Shown piece by piece: positions 16,041-19,884 of a stretch of DNA of 19,884 nt (the first letter of the stretch is position 1; each line of letters opens with the position of its first letter). A program made the position numbers and the translations under genes. The notes beneath the pieces are model-generated. The model saw only the letters and a program-made list of their open reading frames with translations, made no database searches and was not told the DNA's origin. The stretch lies in contig CAYFHQ010000071.1 in assembly GCA_964342805.1 (NCBI GenBank), forward strand, positions 1 through 19,884, written 5' to 3'. Source of the stretch: CAYFHQ01 sp964342805 (GTDB lineage: Bacteria; Bacillota; Clostridia; Peptostreptococcales; Acidaminobacteraceae).

Positions 16041-16085
16041 AGTGGACAACGTTCGTCTTCTTCCACTTTAACCTTCATCATTATA
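16041..16085 (-). promoter_or_regulatory. glmU promoter -10 and leader inverted repeat
   Basis: A perfect TATAAT lies on the minus strand at 16085-16080; the hexamer 17 nt upstream (GTCGAA) is a weak -35. The resulting leader of about 60 nt contains a 6-bp inverted repeat AGTGGA (16067-16062) / TCCACT (16046-16041) with a 15-nt loop. The rest of the 267-nt spoVG-glmU spacer holds the spoVG terminator and about 150 nt with no feature I can name. Confidence 0.5.
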
Positions 16086-16236
16086 CATCAAAAACGATTT
16101 TTTTCGACCCTAATTTTCATGGCTTCCGAACGATGTGAATAGATTGTTACTTTTGGTACCGTGTTTTGCAAGGATCGTGTAACTCTGGGTGAAAATGTGA
16201 TCCACTTTTGTGGGTCAACTGCAGGTCCATACGCAC

Positions 16237-16260
16237 AAAAAAGGAGTGCCTAAGCACTCC
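16237..16260 (-). terminator. Terminator of spoVG
   Basis: GGAGTGC / GCACTCC (7 bp, 4-nt loop) is followed on the minus strand by six T residues (16242-16237), starting 18 nt after the spoVG stop codon. Confidence 0.88.
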
Positions 16261-16278
16261 CTTCTAGTTGTTCTTTTA

Positions 16279-16578
16279 TTACGCCTCAATCACGTCGTCT
16301 TCATGGTCTTCTTCGTCGGCCATGGCTTTGGCTTTATCATAGGCGTCAAAAATAATATCGGTTAGCAGGTTGCGCATTTCCTGATTGATCGGATGCGCGA
16401 TATCCCTGTAGTCCGCTTCACCGATCTTTCGGCTAGGCATTGCTACAAAGAGACCATTCTGCCCTTCAATGATTTTGATGTCGTGAACCACAAAAGCGTC
16501 GTCAAATGTGACTGATACAACTGCCTTCATTTTCCCTTCATCGCGGAGCTTTCGAATTCTCACGTCCGTTACATTCAT
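16279..16578 (-). CDS. spoVG: SpoVG, RNA/DNA-binding regulatory protein
   Basis: A 99-aa protein of the SpoVG family; the Bacillus protein is 97 aa. Recognised from NVTDVRIRKL, the MKAVVSVTFDDAFVVHDIKI core, GLFVAMPSRK (residues about 42-51), the RDIAHPI motif (about 58-64) and the acidic C-terminal tail. Members bind nucleic acids and regulate septation, metabolism or virulence; many non-spore-formers keep it, so it does not prove sporulation. The Shine-Dalgarno is modest (AGGG, 9 nt before ATG). It is monocistronic, with a sigma-H-like promoter and its own terminator, and keeps its usual place between purR and glmU. yabJ, which lies between purR and spoVG in Bacillus, is missing. Confidence 0.95.
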   Translation of the reverse strand: MNVTDVRIRKLRDEGKMKAVVSVTFDDAFVVHDIKIIEGQNGLFVAMPSRKIGEADYRDIAHPINQEMRNLLTDIIFDAYDKAKAMADEEDHEDDVIEA

Positions 16579-16628
16579 AGTACGCTTCCCTACCTTTCTT
16601 CTGCCTTCAAATTTTGCGTATTACCTCT

Positions 16629-16653
16629 ATTCCACATATTCCACCAAAGTCCT
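16629..16653 (-). promoter_or_regulatory. Sigma-H-like promoter of spoVG
   Basis: On the minus strand AGGACTT (16653-16647), 11 nt, then GTGGAAT (16635-16629) fits the sigma-H pattern AGGA-N-N-T / R-N-N-GAAT with the usual spacing. It is preceded by an AT-rich stretch (about 16655-16725) comparable to the AT box upstream of the Bacillus spoVG promoter. No sigma-A promoter with proper spacing was found in this spacer. The leader would be about 40 nt. Confidence 0.6.
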
Positions 16654-16736
16654 GCCTTAAAAGTTAAAATTTCATAACATTTTGGCCTTTTTGTTTATTT
16701 ACCCTTGATTTTTTCCATTAAGCGTATTTTATGGTG

Positions 16737-16774
16737 AAAAAAGCTACCCATATCCTGTCGAATGTGGGTAGCTT
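16737..16774 (-). terminator. Terminator of purR
   Basis: A perfect 10-bp stem AAGCTACCCA / TGGGTAGCTT (16774-16765 with 16750-16741) ends in six T residues on the minus strand (16742-16737). It lies about 70 nt after the purR stop codon. Confidence 0.88.
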
Positions 16775-16843
16775 AACCTTTTCTTCTTATATATAGTTGT
16801 TTTTCACTTTGGGCTCTTTTGGCCAGCTTGACCTCAGCCCCCT

Positions 16844-17671
16844 TTAAAAATTGATCATTTCTTTCAGGCGTGGATTGGGGTAGACATTGATCTTGTCCTT
16901 GGACGCTTCGTCTAGGATCAGGATAGAGGTATGACCATCCACCATTTTTTCCACTGGGGCTTCTGTTTCAATGAGAACGGCGATGCCCACCACATGGGAG
17001 TCCAGCTCGCCTACCAGGTCAGCCATGCCCTTGGCCGTTCCACCTGCCCGCATAAAGTCGTCCACAATGAGGACGTTGGACTTGGGGGCAATGGCTTTTT
17101 TGGCCACATACATGGTTTGTACCTTACCTGTGGAACCTGACACATAGTTAATGGACAGGGTGCTACCCTCTGTTACCTTGTTCTCATGACGGGCAATGAC
17201 CAGGGGCACATTGAGGTGGCTGGCCGTCATCATGGCCAGGGGAATCCCCTTGGTTTCCACGGTCATAACGCAGTCAATATGTTGCTCGCTATAGGACTCA
17301 GCAAAAATCTCACCCACGTCTTTGACATAGGCCGGATTATACAAGAGGTCTGCAATATACAAGAAGCCTCCTGGGATAATTCGCTTGGGATCACTGATTA
17401 CCTTGCACAACTCTTCTACCAAGGCGGTTTTGCGTTCCTTGCTCACATGGGGAATATACTTAACCCCACCTGCTGCGCCGGCAATGGTCTCCACCTTGCC
17501 CAGTTCCAGTTGCTCCATAAACTTCTTCACAATGACCAGGTCTTCACTGATCGTCGACTTGGCTGCATTAAACAAGTCCGTAAAATGGTTCAGGGTGTAA
17601 ACCCGGTTGGGTCGGTCACATAGGATCTTTACAATTGCACCAATTCGTTCGTTTCTTTTCATCTTACTCAT
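16844..17671 (-). CDS. purR: PurR, PRPP-responsive purine repressor (Bacillus/Clostridium type)
   Basis: A 275-aa transcriptional regulator, unrelated to the LacI-type PurR of E. coli. Residues 1-74 form the winged-helix DNA-binding domain (RIGAIVKILCDRPNRVYTL, then AAKSTISEDL); residues about 80-270 are a phosphoribosyltransferase-like effector domain with the PRPP loop VLIVDDFMRAGGTAKG (200-215). Family members bind PurBox pairs and are released by PRPP. The start ATG has a moderate Shine-Dalgarno (GGTGA); a second in-frame ATG three codons later is possible. It is divergent from murC, with PurBox-like sites over its own promoter, suggesting autoregulation. It is monocistronic by its promoter and terminator. 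Confidence 0.95.
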   Translation of the reverse strand: MSKMKRNERIGAIVKILCDRPNRVYTLNHFTDLFNAAKSTISEDLVIVKKFMEQLELGKVETIAGAAGGVKYIPHVSKERKTALVEELCKVISDPKRIIPGGFLYIADLLYNPAYVKDVGEIFAESYSEQHIDCVMTVETKGIPLAMMTASHLNVPLVIARHENKVTEGSTLSINYVSGSTGKVQTMYVAKKAIAPKSNVLIVDDFMRAGGTAKGMADLVGELDSHVVGIAVLIETEAPVEKMVDGHTSILILDEASKDKINVYPNPRLKEMINF

Positions 17672-17678
17672 AGATTCA

Positions 17679-17736
17679 CCATCCGAATGTTCGTTTTTAT
17701 TACATCTATTTTATTCGCTATTTTGAAGAATTACAA
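17679..17736 (-). promoter_or_regulatory. purR promoter with PurBox-like sites
   Basis: On the minus strand TTGTAA (17736-17731), 17 nt, TAAAAT (17713-17708) form a good sigma-A promoter. AAAAACGAACATT (17698-17686) matches the PurBox consensus AWWWCCGAACWWT at 12 of 13 positions and lies just after the expected start. Two poorer CGAA-core sites are in opposite orientation: plus-strand CCGAA at 17683-17687 and minus-strand GCGAA in the promoter spacer (17718-17714), 26 nt apart, close to the usual spacing of paired PurBoxes. Autoregulation is inferred. Confidence 0.55.
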
Positions 17737-17786
17737 TAGGCATTCCCCCAACCCGTTCGGCTTGGTTTCAATTTCCATGTATTCTA

Positions 17787-17795
17787 TGATATAAT
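17787..17795 (+). promoter_or_regulatory. Extended -10 promoter of murC
   Basis: TGATATAAT (17787-17795) is a perfect extended -10; the hexamer 17 nt upstream (TTCAAT) is weak. The leader is about 45 nt. A CCGAAC core (minus strand, 17759-17754), as in PurBoxes, lies about 30 nt upstream of the -10. Confidence 0.65.
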
Positions 17796-17811
17796 TGCAA
17801 CGTTGAAAAAT

Positions 17812-17827
17812 CCGCCGGTACTGGCGG
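17812..17827 (+). promoter_or_regulatory. GC hairpin in the murC leader
   Basis: CCGCC / GGCGG with a 6-nt loop lies 3 nt before the Shine-Dalgarno AAGGGAG (17831-17837) of murC. It may affect ribosome access. There is no T-run, so it is not a terminator. Confidence 0.45.
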
Positions 17828-17845
17828 TGCAAGGGAGCAATTGAC

Positions 17846-19207
17846 ATGGGTAAATCCAAGGACTTCGTCCACCTGATCGGCATAGGTGGCGTAGGGATGA
17901 GCTGGATAGCTGAAATGCTGTTGAAGCAAGGCAAGTCAGTAACAGGTTCTGACATGCGTACATCCGATATTACAAAGCGCCTCAAAGACCATGGGGCCAT
18001 CATACATTTCAATCACGATCCTTCCTATGTGGAAGGGGCTAGTTTAGTTGTTTATACAGCAGCTGCACCGGAAGACCACGTGGAACTGGTGCGGGCAAGA
18101 GAACTGGGCATTCCTGTTCTAGGTCGGGCCCAAATGATGGGTAAAATGATGCAGGACTACAAGACCAGCATTGCCATTTCCGGCGCCCACGGCAAGTCCA
18201 CAACAACGTCCATGCTGTCTACCATTTTGGCAGACTCACCCCTGGACCCTACTCTCTTGGTAGGTGCCCACCTGGACGTCTTAGGCGGAAATGCCAAGAT
18301 TGGGTCTGGCGACGTCATGGTCATGGAAGCCTGTGAGTATAAGGACAGTTTCCTGAACTTCCAGCCCACCATTGGGGTGATCCTCAACATTGACGAGGAC
18401 CACCTGGACTACTTTGAAAATCTGGACCAGATCGTTGAGTCCTTCACGACCTTCTCCAAGGGCATTCCAAAGAATGGCGTTTTGATTCTCAATGCTGACG
18501 ACTACAACGCCCGGAAGATCATGTCCCATGTGGACTGTAAGATCATAACTTTCGGCATTAATCAAGATGCGGTAGTTATGGCAAAAAATATTACCTTTAC
18601 TGAAATGGGCTTCCCCAAATTTGACCTGTGGTTCAAGGACGAAAAAGTCATGAACTGCACCTTGTCCATGCCAGGGACCCACAATATCTACAACAGCCTG
18701 GCAGCCATAGCTGCTGCCCTGCAAATTGGTGTCAATGAAGAAGTCATTAGGGACCGTGTCAGCAGTTTCAAGACTGCCGGCCGTCGGTACGACGTCCTGG
18801 GCTCTTTCAAAGGGGCCAAGATTGTAGATGACTACGCCCACCATCCAACAGAGATCAAGTCCACCTTGAATGCGGCTCGAAAGATCCCCCACAACCGGAT
18901 CGTCTGTATTTTCCAGCCCCATACTTATACCCGGACACGGGAACTCATGATGGACTTTGCCACGTCCTTTGCTGACGCTGACCGGGTAATTATCACGGAT
19001 ATTTACGCCGCCCGGGAGCCGGACCAAGGCCTGGTCCACGCCAAGGACCTGGTGGAGAATATCCGCAACGAAGGCCAGACAGCGGAGTATATTGCGACCT
19101 TTGCAGAGATCGAAGAGCGTCTGAATGAGCTTCTGGAGCCTGGTGACTTGGTATTCACCATGGGTGCAGGCGACATCTTTAAGCTGGGTCATAAGATTGC
19201 TGAGTAG
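17846..19207 (+). CDS. murC: UDP-N-acetylmuramate--L-alanine ligase
   Basis: A 453-aa cytosolic Mur ligase that adds L-Ala to UDP-MurNAc, the first peptide step of peptidoglycan. Rossmann-type N-terminal domain with HLIGIGGVGMS (9-19); ATP-binding P-loop GAHGKSTTT (113-121); EACEYKDSFL and NIDEDHLDYF in the central domain; TAGRRYD and DDYAHHPTEI at the junction to the C-terminal domain; QPHTYTRT near the end. The EACEY and AHHPTEI blocks separate MurC from MurD/E/F. The P-loop has Ala in place of the common Thr and Ser for Thr; Bacilli also have GAHGK, so this is within the family. ATG with AAGGGAG 8 nt upstream. Divergent from purR and ended by a strong terminator, so monocistronic. Confidence 0.96.
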   Translation: MGKSKDFVHLIGIGGVGMSWIAEMLLKQGKSVTGSDMRTSDITKRLKDHGAIIHFNHDPSYVEGASLVVYTAAAPEDHVELVRARELGIPVLGRAQMMGKMMQDYKTSIAISGAHGKSTTTSMLSTILADSPLDPTLLVGAHLDVLGGNAKIGSGDVMVMEACEYKDSFLNFQPTIGVILNIDEDHLDYFENLDQIVESFTTFSKGIPKNGVLILNADDYNARKIMSHVDCKIITFGINQDAVVMAKNITFTEMGFPKFDLWFKDEKVMNCTLSMPGTHNIYNSLAAIAAALQIGVNEEVIRDRVSSFKTAGRRYDVLGSFKGAKIVDDYAHHPTEIKSTLNAARKIPHNRIVCIFQPHTYTRTRELMMDFATSFADADRVIITDIYAAREPDQGLVHAKDLVENIRNEGQTAEYIATFAEIEERLNELLEPGDLVFTMGAGDIFKLGHKIAE

Positions 19208-19271
19208 TTTCCCAGGCTTGTATTCTGAACTATCCTACAAGATAACCATCAGCATAAATGAAAAACCTAAT

Positions 19272-19326
19272 ACCATGAATACATGGACATGATAAAGGGA
19301 TCGCCAGCGGCGATCCCTTTTGTTAT
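19272..19326. terminator. Bidirectional terminator between murC and the ClC gene
   Basis: A perfect 12-bp stem (19294-19305 with 19309-19320), AAAGGGATCGCC / GGCGATCCCTTT, 3-nt loop AGC, is followed on the plus strand by TGTTATT after a T-run and on the minus strand by TTTATCATG. A smaller hairpin CCATG-AATA-CATGG lies just upstream at 19272-19285. Confidence 0.88.
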
Positions 19327-19367
19327 TAATGCTTTAATGTTTTAAAGGAATAGTCCAGCATTTTTCT

Positions 19368-19884
19368 CTACTTGGGCCTAGCCTCCGAATGATCTGTCTT
19401 CATGGTTTCCAGAAGTTGCTTCATCTCCTCAAAATTCGTGTGCCCATACATGCTGTCCTGGTTGAGCGCCTCCACCAGAACCGAGGCAATGACACTAGCA
19501 AAGAGGGCTGGAATAATCATGGCGTTGGAGCCAGACAGTTCAACCGCCAAAACCGATGCGGTCAGGGGTGCATTGGCAAAGCCTGCAAACATAGCAATCA
19601 TGCCAATTAGGGCAAAGTCCAGTGGAGAGGCTACAGAGTGACCCCATTGGGACAAGACCATGCCTGTTGCATAGCCTGTGGACGCCCCTATGAAAAGCCC
19701 CGGGAAGAAAACGCCACCAATGCCCCCGGCGCCTAGGGTAACTGCAGTAACCACCAGTCGGGCCACTGCCAGGACCAAGAGGACCTTCCAGTGGAAACCG
19801 CCTGCAAAAACCCGCTGTAGGGCACCTGTATGTAGTTCAAAAATATCAGGCAGGACAAAGCCAATTCCAGCGATCAGGACACCT
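19368..19884 (-). CDS. ClC-type chloride channel/transporter, C-terminal part (5' end outside window)
   Basis: The frame is open to the right edge, giving about 171 C-terminal residues; the TTG at 19778 is internal, not a start, because membrane-protein sequence (VLIAGIGFVLPDIFELHTGA) continues upstream without a stop. The ClC signature GAGGIGGVFFPGLFIGA (GxFxP filter motif) and the later ANAPLTASVLAVELSG block identify the family, which carries Cl-/H+ exchange or Cl- flux across the membrane. After the last helix comes a short soluble tail (about 30 aa), so there is no CBS domain pair. The gating-glutamate motif (GREGP) would lie outside the window, so channel versus exchanger, or a fluoride role, cannot be judged. 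Convergent with murC and apparently unrelated to it. Confidence 0.88.
   Translation of the reverse strand, partial: GVLIAGIGFVLPDIFELHTGALQRVFAGGFHWKVLLVLAVARLVVTAVTLGAGGIGGVFFPGLFIGASTGYATGMVLSQWGHSVASPLDFALIGMIAMFAGFANAPLTASVLAVELSGSNAMIIPALFASVIASVLVEALNQDSMYGHTNFEEMKQLLETMKTDHSEARPK

Noticed and set aside
16012..16236. Possible riboswitch (for example glmS-like or purine) in the glmU leader
   Set aside because: Only short stems are visible; none of the conserved cores of the known riboswitch classes could be found.
16772..16846. Protein-like open frame just past the purR stop codon (reads KGAEVKLAKRAQ and onward), in a shifted frame, suggesting a frameshifted purR tail
   Set aside because: Only about 24 codons long, which is expected often by chance; PurR already has its full family length. 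A similar short frame after the chemoreceptor stop (11333-11393) was dismissed for the same reason.
18281..19192. 303-codon open frame on the minus strand opposite murC
   Set aside because: It lies wholly antisense to a clearly intact murC. Its translation has no family features; it is a by-product of codon bias in murC.
17846..19207. Unusual P-loop in MurC (GAHGKST instead of GTHGKTT)
   Set aside because: Ala at this position is also found in Bacillus MurC and Ser/Thr exchange is tolerated in P-loops, so it is family variation.
1..19884. Mobile elements, CRISPR repeats, toxin-antitoxin or phage genes
   Set aside because: No transposase, integrase, direct-repeat array, terminal inverted repeats or small paired genes seen; every stretch of coding length is accounted for by housekeeping genes, the chemoreceptor, the ferritin-like gene and the ClC gene.

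Overview
The window reads as a chromosomal housekeeping block from a Gram-positive, low-to-mid GC bacterium, most likely a member of the Clostridia. The reasons are the gene order, the strong AGGAGG ribosome binding sites, TTG and GTG starts, SpoVG, PurR of the Bacillus/Clostridium type, a DivIC-like divisome protein and the RqcP (YabO) quality-control protein. An exact genus cannot be fixed. A motile anaerobe of the Fusibacter/Acidaminobacter kind is only a guess. I see no mobile element, CRISPR array, prophage, broken gene or frameshift.

Layout, left to right. A partial tRNA-Met (anticodon CAT, minus strand) is followed by a long run of minus-strand genes, read here from their far end to their near end: purR, spoVG, glmU-prs, a methyl-accepting chemotaxis protein, pth-mfd-prsA, then spoVB/yabM-mazG, hup (HU), rqcP-divIC-ppx/gppA. 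This is the classical purR-spoVG-gcaD-prs-pth-mfd-yabM-yabN-yabO-divIC order of Bacillus and Clostridia. Exceptions on the plus strand are a small ferritin-like diiron gene (5401-5904) between spoVB and prsA, and murC (17846-19207), divergent from purR. A 5'-truncated ClC-type chloride channel gene runs off the right edge on the minus strand.

Functions. The block joins envelope work (murC, glmU UDP-GlcNAc supply, a lipid-linked precursor flippase, DivIC, the PrsA foldase), nucleotide metabolism and control (prs, purR, MazG, Ppx/GppA), translation quality control (pth, rqcP, tRNA), DNA repair and structure (mfd, HU), the RNA-binding regulator SpoVG, one chemoreceptor and one iron/oxidative-stress type protein. 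Each transcription unit is delimited by a clear hairpin terminator and a recognisable promoter; these are listed.

What stands out is what is absent or altered. The sporulation genes usually embedded here (spoVT between prsA and spoVB; yabP and yabQ between yabO and divIC), as well as ctc and the S1-domain gene yabR, are not in the window. A ferritin-like gene sits in the spoVT position and a chemoreceptor in the ctc position. Yet the spoVG upstream region still carries a close match to a sigma-H promoter. Other points worth a look are PurBox-like sites over a well-formed purR promoter, a chain of overlapping hairpins between HU and rqcP, and an amino-acid-type dCache sensor in the chemoreceptor. 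I did not find evidence for a wholly new multi-gene system.
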